Below are positions 6,986 through 14,020 of a stretch of DNA of 57,197 nt, one piece after another. The notes under the pieces were generated by a model. The model searched no databases. It was not told where the DNA came from and saw only the letters and a list, made by a program, of their open reading frames with translations. The DNA is from an uncultured Oscillospiraceae bacterium (GTDB lineage: Bacteria > Bacillota > Clostridia > Oscillospirales > Ruminococcaceae). Positions within the stretch are counted from its first letter, which is position 1. Every line of letters starts with the position of its first letter. A program made the translations under genes and the position numbers. The DNA lies in NCBI GenBank assembly GCA_934446455.1, contig CAKSEE010000013.1, positions 1 through 57,197 of the forward strand, in the 5' to 3' direction.

Positions 6986-7771
6986 ATGACGAATCAGATC
7001 AAGGTACTTATCGGAAACGACACCGCCGAGTGCGGAATGGCGTGGGCGGGGGCGCTCAAGGGGGCGGGAATGTATGCGATAACGCGCCACTGCGACGGAA
7101 ACGCGGTGTTAAGCTCGATAAAGTCCGAGGCGCCCGACATAGCCGTGCTTGAGGCGAAAATGCCGTTCTGCGATGCTATCGAGGTGATACGCCGCCTTAA
7201 GACAGAGAAGAAATACATACCGAGCGTGATAATCGTATCGAACGTACCCGACCCCGCACTTGAGCGCGACGCGGCGGCGGCAGGGGCTGCATTCCTTGTA
7301 AAGCCCGTTGACCCGCAGTACCTTGTAAGCAGGGTTTCCAGACTCTGCGGTCTTTACTCTGAACCCGCGCAGGACGGCACGCCCGACGACACCGACCTTG
7401 AGTGCGCCGTGACCGAGATAATACACCAGGTGGGGATACCGGCGCACATAAAGGGCTACCATTACCTGCGCACCGCAATAATGCTCTGCGTAAACAACGA
7501 CGAGATGATAAACAGCATAACAAAGCTCCTCTACCCTACCGTTGCAAAGCGCTACCAGACCACATCGTCGCGCGTTGAGCGCGCCATTCGCCACGCAATA
7601 GAAATCGCGTGGGACAGAGGCGACATCGACGTGCTGACGAAACTCTTCTCCTATACGGTACACACCTCGCGCGGCAAGCCCACCAATTCCGAGTTCATTG
7701 CGCTTATCGCAGACCACCTGCGCCTGAAATTCAAGGCAAAGCAGAGCATAGGCACAGGCTCATACAGGTAA
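6986..7771 (+). CDS. spo0A: Spo0A, sporulation master regulator with an atypical receiver
   Basis: Spo0A is the response regulator that commits Clostridia and Bacilli to sporulation. The 261-residue protein has a receiver domain (about 5-120) and a highly conserved C-terminal DNA-binding domain (about 145-258). The latter includes [47 protein letters not shown] and [17 protein letters not shown]. In the receiver, the phosphoacceptor aspartate of the VLVLDxxMP motif is replaced by glutamate: the sequence reads IAVLEAKMP with E56, codon GAG. The acidic pocket reads IGND instead of ADD, the switch Thr is Ser (IIVSN), and the Lys in LVKPVD is kept. The receiver may therefore act as a fixed or differently triggered switch. 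The ribosome-binding site GGAGGATA precedes the ATG, and a terminator follows. Confidence 0.95.
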   Translation: MTNQIKVLIGNDTAECGMAWAGALKGAGMYAITRHCDGNAVLSSIKSEAPDIAVLEAKMPFCDAIEVIRRLKTEKKYIPSVIIVSNVPDPALERDAAAAGAAFLVKPVDPQYLVSRVSRLCGLYSEPAQDGTPDDTDLECAVTEIIHQVGIPAHIKGYHYLRTAIMLCVNNDEMINSITKLLYPTVAKRYQTTSSRVERAIRHAIEIAWDRGDIDVLTKLFSYTVHTSRGKPTNSEFIALIADHLRLKFKAKQSIGTGSYR

Positions 7772-7797
7772 GCCTGCGCCGTAATAATAAAGAACAC

Positions 7798-7824
7798 AGG
7801 GCTGCCCTTTATCGGGACAGCCCT
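7798..7824. terminator. intrinsic terminator between spo0A and galM
   Basis: An AGGGCTG/CAGCCCT stem with a 13-base loop, followed by a short T run on the plus strand, separates the convergent spo0A and galM genes. It can work in both directions. Confidence 0.7.
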
Positions 7825-7853
7825 TTCCCTGCGTTATCCTGCGGAATGTTCGG

Positions 7854-8894
7854 TTATCTCACAGAAAACTCGTATACCGTAGTGAAGTGATAGCATTCTC
7901 CCGCCTTAAGCGTGCAGCTGCCGAACTGCGGCTTGTTGGGCGTGTCGGGGCAGAACTGGCTCTCAAAGCACAGACCGCCGTACTTGTTGTACTTGGCGCC
8001 GCCCTTGCCGTTCTCGCCGTCAAGCCCTATGCCTATGTAGAACTGGAGCGCGGGCATATCGGTCTTTACCGTCATAAGCCTGCCGCTCTTGGGCTCCCAC
8101 GCCTCTGCGGCGGTGCGCATTGTGCCCGCAGCGCCAAGAACGAAGTTGTGGTCGTAGCCGTTGGGAAGCCTGCCGTTGTCCATGTCCTCGCCAACGCGCT
8201 TGCCGCTTCTGAAGTCGAACGGCGTTTCCATAACGTACGCCAGCTTTCCCGTGGGGATAAGCAGCTCGTCAACGGGGGTGTACTGCGTGGAATTTATCTT
8301 TACGACATGGTCCTTTATGTCGCCGCTGCCTGCGCCCTTAAGGTTGAAGTAAGAGTGGTTCGTGAGGTTTACGACGGTCGTTTTGTCGGTATGCGCGGTG
8401 TACTCAATGGAAAGCGCGTTGTTCGCGGTGAGAGTGTACTTTACCGCAATGTCGAGCGTTCCGGGGTAATTCTCCTCGCCGTCGGGACTTACGTAGCCGA
8501 ACGTTACGGACGGCTCGTCGCCGCCGCAGGTTTCCTTTATCGTCCACACGCGCTTGTTGTAGCCGAAAAAGCCGCCGTGCAGGTGGTTTACCTTGTTGTC
8601 GTTAGCGGAGAGCTTGTACTCCACGCCGTCGATGGTTATCTTTGCGCCGCCTATGCGGTTCGCATATCTGCCGACAAGCGCGCCGTGGGAGGAATTTCCG
8701 TCAACATACTCCTGAAGCGTGTCATAGCCGAGAACAACGTCCGCAAGCCTGCCCTTCTTGTCGGGAACGTTGAGCTGCACCACAGCGCCGCCGAAGTTCG
8801 TGAGAGCCGCGCTCATGCCGTTCTTGTTCGTAAGCGTGAACAGAAAGCACTTATAGCCGCGGAAAAATCCAAATTTCTTTGTTTCAATGCTCAT
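7854..8894 (-). CDS. galM: aldose 1-epimerase (mutarotase)
   Basis: This cytosolic enzyme interconverts alpha and beta anomers of hexoses, feeding the Leloir pathway and glycolysis. At 346 residues it is the usual length. Visible motifs are LTNFGGAVVQLNVPD at the N-terminus, GRYANRIGGAKI, NHLHGGFFGYNKRVW with an active-site His, VNLTNHSYFNLKGAG with the general-acid His, and CFESQFCPDTPNKPQFG with the catalytic Glu. The ATG at 8894 has a GGAGGATTC ribosome-binding site. It lies 18 bp downstream of the chemoreceptor gene on the same strand, so the two are probably co-transcribed, which hints that the receptor senses a sugar-related signal. Confidence 0.95.
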   Translation of the reverse strand: MSIETKKFGFFRGYKCFLFTLTNKNGMSAALTNFGGAVVQLNVPDKKGRLADVVLGYDTLQEYVDGNSSHGALVGRYANRIGGAKITIDGVEYKLSANDNKVNHLHGGFFGYNKRVWTIKETCGGDEPSVTFGYVSPDGEENYPGTLDIAVKYTLTANNALSIEYTAHTDKTTVVNLTNHSYFNLKGAGSGDIKDHVVKINSTQYTPVDELLIPTGKLAYVMETPFDFRSGKRVGEDMDNGRLPNGYDHNFVLGAAGTMRTAAEAWEPKSGRLMTVKTDMPALQFYIGIGLDGENGKGGAKYNKYGGLCFESQFCPDTPNKPQFGSCTLKAGECYHFTTVYEFSVR

Positions 8895-8912
8895 GGGTGA
8901 ATCCTCCGTATG

Positions 8913-10916
8913 TTAATATTTGTCGTCGTCGAGGACGATTCTCTTGTGTTCTGCGGGCTTCTCAACGGTGTGAGAGGGTACTGCCGCTGTCGGTCTGAAA
9001 GCGGGCGCGGGCTTTACCGCCCCGGAAGCGGGAGCAGGCTTCTCGGTCTTGGGAGCGGGAGCTGGCTTCTCCGCCTTGGGAGCGGGCTTCTCGGACTTGG
9101 GAGCGGGCTTCTCCGCCTTGGGAGCGGGCTTCACAGCCTTGGGAGCGGAAGCAGGCTTCTCAGCCTTGGGAGCAGGCTTCTCAACCTTGGGAGCGGAAGC
9201 AGGCTTCTCCGCCTTGGGAGCGGAAGCGGGCTTCTCCGCCTTGGGAGCGGGCTTCACAGCCTTGGGCGCGGGAGCGGGAGCCTTATCGTTCAGCTTAAAG
9301 CCGCTGACCATGCCCAGCAGAATGCCGCTTTCCTCCGAAAGGACGCCTGCGGAACGCGCACACTCCTCTGCGGAGCGGTTGGTTCTGCTAACGGACTCGG
9401 AAATGCGCGACATACTCTGCGTTATATCCTTAGCAGAAGCCGCCTGCTCCTCAGAGGCCGCAGCTATCCTGCCTATCACCTCGGTGGTGCTCTGCGTTTC
9501 GTCAACTATCTTCGCGAGCATCTCCGCGGTTTCGTTTGCGATAAGAGCGCCGTTCTTTACGGACTTTATCGAGCTGTTTATGAGAGACGTGGTATTCTTC
9601 GCCGCCTCGGCGGTCTTGTTTGCAAGGTCGCCAACCTCGCCCGCAACAACCGCGAAGCCCTTGCCCGCCTCGCCCGCGCGCGCAGCCTCTATCGAAGCGT
9701 TGAGCGCGAGAATATTCGTCTGGAACGAGATGTCCTCTATCGTATGTATTATCTTCGCTATTTCCGACGAGGCGGAGCTTATCTCCTCCATAGCGCCGAG
9801 CATCTGCGTCATCTTCTCGTTGCCCGCGTTCACTATGCTCATGGAGTCCTCCGCCAGCGCATGAGCCTTTGTGGCGTTCTCCGCGTTCGCGGAAATTTTC
9901 TCGGATATCTCAAGCACGCCCGCGTTGAGCGCCCTTACCGTGTCCTCCTGCTCAGACGCCGCAGCGGAGAGCGACTGCGAATTCTCGCTCATCTGCTTTG
10001 AGTGCATATCCACCTGCCTGCCCGAGCTGCCAAGCTGTCCCACAACATCCGAAAGCGAGGTGATTATGCCGTACAGCGAGGTCTTTATCGGGGCGTAGTC
10101 GCCCATGTAGTCCGCCGTGGGCGCCGCGCACAGATCCTTTGCGGAGATCCTTGCGGCGGTGCTGCCGATATCCTTTATAATAGCGTTTGTGCTGTCCGCC
10201 ATAGTGTTCACGGATTCCGCAAGGGAGCCGAGCTCATCGTTCGAGCGCACCTCGATATGCTCGCCCGAAAGGTCGCCCTTAGCCATAGCCGAGATTTTAG
10301 ACTGTATCTTGTCCACCGTGTTCATAAAGCGGTTTACAACGCCCGAGATGATAAGCGTGTTCACAACGAACGCAAGCGCGATTATTCCCGCAAAGATCGC
10401 CATGATGATAAGCGGGAAGCTCATGTAGCTGTTATCCGTGCTGCATACGATAACGTTCCAGCCGTCCGTGCCCTCTATGCAGCGCGCCGCCAGCCTGCGG
10501 TACTCGTCGCTGCCCGTGCTTGAATAGAACTTGCTGCCGCTCGTCTGCGCAAACGTGCGGAAGAACGCCGAGTCAACGTTTCCGTCCGACGCAGTCTCGC
10601 CCGTTTTTGCGTTTATCACTACAACGCGCACCGAGTCGCTCGACACTATGCCGGCTACGCTGTATATCTGCTCTCCCGTAAGCTGCGACACGTCCGTGCC
10701 GAGCGCCTGCGCATAGCTCAGCGCTGCGGACTCGCCCGTTTTCGCCTGCGTGTTAAGCGAGCTTCGCAGCGCGCTTTCCGCCTGAATGAACAGGGAGAAT
10801 ACCCCCGTAAACGAACACCACAGCAGCGCCACCGCGAGTATAGCGCTCACGGCGAGAATTATCTTCTTTCTGAGGGAAGCGCGCGGGCGCTTTGCAACCT
10901 CTGCTGTCTTTTCCAT
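8913..10916 (-). CDS. methyl-accepting chemotaxis protein with a repetitive Pro-Ala-Lys tail
   Basis: A 667-residue chemoreceptor. It has an N-terminal membrane segment (about 18-40, KKIILAVSAILAVALLWCSF), a periplasm-facing sensor region of about 130 residues with a Cache-like look, a second membrane segment (FPLIIMAIFAGIIALAFVV) and a HAMP domain. The long coiled-coil signalling domain carries the hallmark hairpin ISFQTNILALNASIEAARAG followed by GKGFAVVAGEVGDLA. After the signalling domain comes an unusual tail of about 120 residues of PAPKAEKP/ASAPK-type repeats ending HKRIVLDDDKY. The start was placed at 10916 because GGGAGGGG precedes it and the first segment then begins at the membrane anchor. 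It relays ligand binding to CheA/CheW, which are not in this window. galM follows 18 bp downstream. Confidence 0.92.
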   Translation of the reverse strand: MEKTAEVAKRPRASLRKKIILAVSAILAVALLWCSFTGVFSLFIQAESALRSSLNTQAKTGESAALSYAQALGTDVSQLTGEQIYSVAGIVSSDSVRVVVINAKTGETASDGNVDSAFFRTFAQTSGSKFYSSTGSDEYRRLAARCIEGTDGWNVIVCSTDNSYMSFPLIIMAIFAGIIALAFVVNTLIISGVVNRFMNTVDKIQSKISAMAKGDLSGEHIEVRSNDELGSLAESVNTMADSTNAIIKDIGSTAARISAKDLCAAPTADYMGDYAPIKTSLYGIITSLSDVVGQLGSSGRQVDMHSKQMSENSQSLSAAASEQEDTVRALNAGVLEISEKISANAENATKAHALAEDSMSIVNAGNEKMTQMLGAMEEISSASSEIAKIIHTIEDISFQTNILALNASIEAARAGEAGKGFAVVAGEVGDLANKTAEAAKNTTSLINSSIKSVKNGALIANETAEMLAKIVDETQSTTEVIGRIAAASEEQAASAKDITQSMSRISESVSRTNRSAEECARSAGVLSEESGILLGMVSGFKLNDKAPAPAPKAVKPAPKAEKPASAPKAEKPASAPKVEKPAPKAEKPASAPKAVKPAPKAEKPAPKSEKPAPKAEKPAPAPKTEKPAPASGAVKPAPAFRPTAAVPSHTVEKPAEHKRIVLDDDKY
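8990..9290 (-). repeat. in-frame degenerate repeat in the chemoreceptor tail
   Basis: About 300 bp built from units of 18-36 bp encode alternating PAPKAEKP, ASAPKAEKP and PAPKAVKP blocks. The units are in frame and differ mainly at third positions, so the repeat is maintained as protein sequence. Confidence 0.8.
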
Positions 10917-11001
10917 TGTTTGTCCCCTCCCAGGTGAGTGTTTCTTTGTTTCCGCGCAGCGCGGACCGTCTGCCGGTCTCATATACTCTGCGGATATCTT
11001 A

Positions 11002-11030
11002 ATAATACCACAAAATGACCTAAAAGTCAA
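11002..11030 (-). promoter_or_regulatory. promoter of the chemoreceptor-galM operon
   Basis: On the minus strand TTGACT (11025-11030) and TATTAT (11002-11007) are separated by 17 bp. The leader of about 80 nt includes a TCCGCGC/GCGCGGA hairpin. Apart from this and the aspS promoter, I see nothing else in the 318-bp divergent gap 10917-11234. Confidence 0.75.
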
Positions 11031-11123
11031 CAGCCGCAGGCGGGATTTTTGTGAAAAAAGCAACAATGCCGCGCGGATAAACACGGCATAATACGACGAC
11101 AAACGTTTTTTTCCACATACCCC

Positions 11124-11152
11124 TTGAAAAATGCCCGGCATGATGTTATAAT
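11124..11152 (+). promoter_or_regulatory. promoter of aspS
   Basis: TTGAAA (11124-11129) and TATAAT (11147-11152) are separated by 17 bp. No T-box leader follows; the leader is about 75 nt. Confidence 0.85.
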
Positions 11153-11234
11153 AAGTCTGTATGAGCCTGCAAAAACGCAGGACGGATTATAAACCGGATT
11201 CATTGCGTAATATAAACGAAAGAAGGAAACGAAA

Positions 11235-13013
11235 ATGGCAGACACCATGCAAGGATTGAAAAGAACCTGCTACTGCGGCGAGGTAACGCTGGAAATGGGC
11301 AGCGCGGCAGTCGGCGGCTTTGTGCAGAGGGTGCGCGACAAAGGCAGCCTTATATTCATAGACCTGCGCGACAAGACGGGGCTTGTGCAGCTCGTGTTCA
11401 ACGAGAACACCGACAGAGCCGTGTTTGAAAAGGCGGAGAGCGTCCGCCCCGAGTACGTGCTTCTCGCAAAGGGCGAGGTAAGGGCGCGCGAAAGCGTAAA
11501 CACCGAAATCAAAACGGGCGGCGTTGAGATAATCGTAAGCGAGCTGCGCATTCTTTCAAAGGCGCAGACGCCTCCCTTTGAAATCGTAAGCAACACCAAG
11601 ACCAACGAGGAGCTTCGCCTTAGATACCGCTATCTCGACCTGCGCCGCGAGCCGCTTCAGCGCAACATAATGATGCGCCATGAAATAGCGAAGTGCGCGC
11701 GCGAATACTTCTACGAAAACGGCTTTACCGAGATAGAAACGCCGATGATGATAAAGTCCACGCCCGAGGGCGCGCGCGACTATATCGTCCCCTCGCGCAT
11801 TCACAACGGCAGATTCTACGCGCTGCCGCAGTCCCCGCAGATTTACAAGCAGCTGCTGATGATCGCGGGCATGGACAGGTATATCCAGCTTGCGAGGTGC
11901 TTCCGCGACGAGGACCTGAGAGCCGACAGACAGCCCGAGTTCACACAGATAGACCTTGAGATGTCGTTTGTTGACGTGGACGACATTCTCGAGTGTCTCG
12001 AGGGCTTTGTAAAGCGCCTTTACAAGCAGGTGCTGGGCGTTGATATCCCCACCCCGCTGCCGCGCCTTACCTACGACGAGGCAATGTCGCGCTACGGCTC
12101 GGACAAGCCCGACACGCGCTTCGGCATGGAGATAACCGACATTTCCGACATCGTTAAGGACTGCGGCTTCTCCGTATTCAAGGACGCCGTGGCGAACGGC
12201 GGCTCGGTGCGCGGTATCGTCGCAAAGGGCGCGGCGGACAAGCTCACCCGCAAGGAAATAGACAAGCAGACCGAGTTCGTGCGCGGCATAGGCGCAAAGG
12301 GGCTTGCCTACGTGCGCTGGGTAGAGGACGCGCCCAACTGCTCGTTCGGCAAGTTTATGGGCGAGGGAGAGCTTGAAGGGATTCTCGCAGCGCTTGGCTG
12401 CGAAAAGGGCGACGTTGCGTTCATCGTTGCGGACAAGGACAAGGTGACGCTGCCCGTTCTCGGTGCGCTGCGCCTTAAGATAGCAAAGCAGCTCGACATT
12501 ATCCCCGAGGGGTGGAACTTCCTGTGGATAGTTGAGTTCCCGTTCTTCGAGTACGACGAGGAGAGCGGCGAGTGGCTTGCAATGCACCACCCGTTCACCA
12601 TGCCGCTTGACGAGTGCATTCCCTACCTTGATACCGACAAGGCGAAGGTGCGCGCAAAGTGCTACGACCTCGTGCTTAACGGCATTGAGCTTTCGAGCGG
12701 CTCGATAAGAATCACCGACCCCGAGCTTCAGCAGCATATGTTTGAAATGCTCGGCATGACAGACGAGGAGATACAGGCAAAGTTTGGCTTCCTTGTTGAC
12801 GCGTACAAGTACGGCGCGCCTCCCCACGGCGGCGCGGGCATAGGCCTTGACAGGCTTGCAATGCTCATGTGCGGGTGCGACAGCCTGCGCGACGTTGTGG
12901 CGTTCCCAAAGGTAAAGGATGCAAGCGAGCTTATGAGCGAAGCGCCGAGCGTTGTAAGCGACGAGCAGCTGCAGGAGCTTGGCATTGCCGTGGTAAACAC
13001 CACGGACGAATAA
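11235..13013 (+). CDS. aspS: aspartyl-tRNA synthetase
   Basis: A class II tRNA synthetase charging tRNA-Asp. At 592 residues it is the bacterial form: an N-terminal OB-fold anticodon-binding domain (about 15-110, VGGFVQRVRDKGSLIFIDLRD), then the catalytic core. Motif 2 is CFRDEDLRADRQPEFTQIDL at about 217-236. The bacterial GAD-type insertion lies around 290-410, and motif 3 is GIGLDRLAMLMCG near 535. The ATG sits behind AGAAAGGAAACG. Cells lacking asparaginyl-tRNA synthetase use a non-discriminating form, but the sequence alone does not settle which this is. It is transcribed alone from its own promoter, divergent from the chemoreceptor gene. Confidence 0.97.
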   Translation: MADTMQGLKRTCYCGEVTLEMGSAAVGGFVQRVRDKGSLIFIDLRDKTGLVQLVFNENTDRAVFEKAESVRPEYVLLAKGEVRARESVNTEIKTGGVEIIVSELRILSKAQTPPFEIVSNTKTNEELRLRYRYLDLRREPLQRNIMMRHEIAKCAREYFYENGFTEIETPMMIKSTPEGARDYIVPSRIHNGRFYALPQSPQIYKQLLMIAGMDRYIQLARCFRDEDLRADRQPEFTQIDLEMSFVDVDDILECLEGFVKRLYKQVLGVDIPTPLPRLTYDEAMSRYGSDKPDTRFGMEITDISDIVKDCGFSVFKDAVANGGSVRGIVAKGAADKLTRKEIDKQTEFVRGIGAKGLAYVRWVEDAPNCSFGKFMGEGELEGILAALGCEKGDVAFIVADKDKVTLPVLGALRLKIAKQLDIIPEGWNFLWIVEFPFFEYDEESGEWLAMHHPFTMPLDECIPYLDTDKAKVRAKCYDLVLNGIELSSGSIRITDPELQQHMFEMLGMTDEEIQAKFGFLVDAYKYGAPPHGGAGIGLDRLAMLMCGCDSLRDVVAFPKVKDASELMSEAPSVVSDEQLQELGIAVVNTTDE

Positions 13014-13123
13014 TCTGCACAAAACGGCGTTCAGCGGTGAATAATACCACAAACGAATAACAAGCATGAAACGGCGCTGCACCTGTTGCCGCGCCGCTTT
13101 ACCTTTACAAAAGGCGGTGAAGC

Positions 13124-13591
13124 ATGGACAAGCGCGAATACAAGGAAACTGCGGCAATGGCTGCCAGCGGCGACGCGGGCGCGTTCGGCAGGCTTTACGA
13201 AACTCTCTACGAGGAGATGTACTACGCCGCGTACTACTCGCTGAAAAGCGAAGCGGACTCGCTGGACGCCGTGACGGGCACGATACGCGACGGCTTTGCG
13301 GCGATAGGCAGGCTGCGCAGCGAGAGCGCGTTCCGCACGTTTATGATGAAGAACCTGTGCGCCCGCATAAAGCAGTATTTCAAGGACTACGCAAAGGAAC
13401 CTCCCACAGAGCCTGAAAGCGCGGGAATAAAGCGCGAGTTCGACCGCCTTACGGACATGGAACGGCTTGTAACGTCGCTCTATGTCGCGGGGAAATTCCT
13501 GCCCGACGAGATAGCGACGTTCACGGGGCTGTCCTCGGGCGCGGTAAAAAGGAAGATAGAGCGCTGCATAGAGCAGTTCTCGCTTGATTAA
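13124..13591 (+). CDS. small sigma-70-like factor
   Basis: A 155-residue protein. Its N-terminal part (AFGRLYETLYEEMYYAAYYSL) looks like a degenerate sigma region 2. Its C-terminal part (LTDMERLVTSLYVAGKFLPDEIATFTGLSSGAVKRKIERC) is a sigma region 4 helix-turn-helix. Residues normally conserved for -10 recognition are poorly kept, so it may be a divergent ECF factor or a sigma-derived regulator. The gene has a GGTGAAGC ribosome-binding site and lies about 110 bp after aspS. The deaminase gene follows within 11 bp, and a membrane protein with an extracytoplasmic domain comes next, an arrangement often seen for sigma factor and membrane partner. Confidence 0.7.
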   Translation: MDKREYKETAAMAASGDAGAFGRLYETLYEEMYYAAYYSLKSEADSLDAVTGTIRDGFAAIGRLRSESAFRTFMMKNLCARIKQYFKDYAKEPPTEPESAGIKREFDRLTDMERLVTSLYVAGKFLPDEIATFTGLSSGAVKRKIERCIEQFSLD

Positions 13592-13601
13592 GGGAGAAGA
13601 T

Positions 13602-13994
13602 ATGGACGAAATCTGGCACGAGCTGTACTGCGCGGCAAAGGCGGTGCAAAACGGCAGGAGAATATCCGACTATGTAGAAGCGGGCGGCGTGGCTGCGGCT
13701 GTGCAGTCCGCCTCGGGCAGGATTTACACGGGAGTATGCGTGGACACCTGCTCAACGCTCGGCATTTGCGCGGAGCGAAACGCGATTTTCAATATGCTCA
13801 CAAACGGCGAGCAGGAGATAAGGCGCGTTCTCGCGGTAATGCCTGACGGGCGCTGCGGGGCTCCGTGCGGCGCCTGCAGGGAGCTTATGGTGCAGCTTAT
13901 GCCGGATAAGTACAAGGCTGTTGAGATAATGCTCGATTACGAGGACGAAAAGGTTATAACGCTCGGGGAAATAACGCCCGAGTGGTGGATTTAA
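13602..13994 (+). CDS. cytidine deaminase-like zinc protein
   Basis: A 130-residue protein of the cytidine/blasticidin-S deaminase fold, which hydrolyses the exocyclic amine of cytidine-type substrates. The zinc and catalytic motifs are both present: CAERNA (a Cys zinc ligand with the catalytic Glu) and PCGACRE (two Cys ligands), about 35 residues apart. Its length matches the homotetrameric deaminases. The ATG at 13602, behind AAGGGAGAAG, was chosen over an upstream in-frame codon that overlaps the sigma-like gene. The C-terminus ITPEWWI is like the tail of several Firmicutes members. The substrate could be free cytidine or a nucleoside antibiotic; the context, between a sigma-like factor and a membrane protein, does not decide it. 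Confidence 0.85.
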   Translation: MDEIWHELYCAAKAVQNGRRISDYVEAGGVAAAVQSASGRIYTGVCVDTCSTLGICAERNAIFNMLTNGEQEIRRVLAVMPDGRCGAPCGACRELMVQLMPDKYKAVEIMLDYEDEKVITLGEITPEWWI

Positions 13995-14020
13995 CGGTAT
14001 TCTGAAAGGAGGGGGCTTCG

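Noticed and set aside
8990..9290. Separate Lys/Pro-rich histone-like gene
   Set aside because: The repeat region is in frame with the chemoreceptor and has no start or ribosome-binding site of its own.
13014..13123. Small gene between aspS and the sigma-like gene
   Set aside because: Short frames are present, but none has a ribosome-binding site; the stretch holds only a GCGCTGCAC.../GCGCCGC hairpin.
11556..13157. Long minus-strand open frame over aspS (533 codons)
   Set aside because: A shadow of aspS with odd composition (rich in Val, Leu, Ala, Arg, His) and no motifs.
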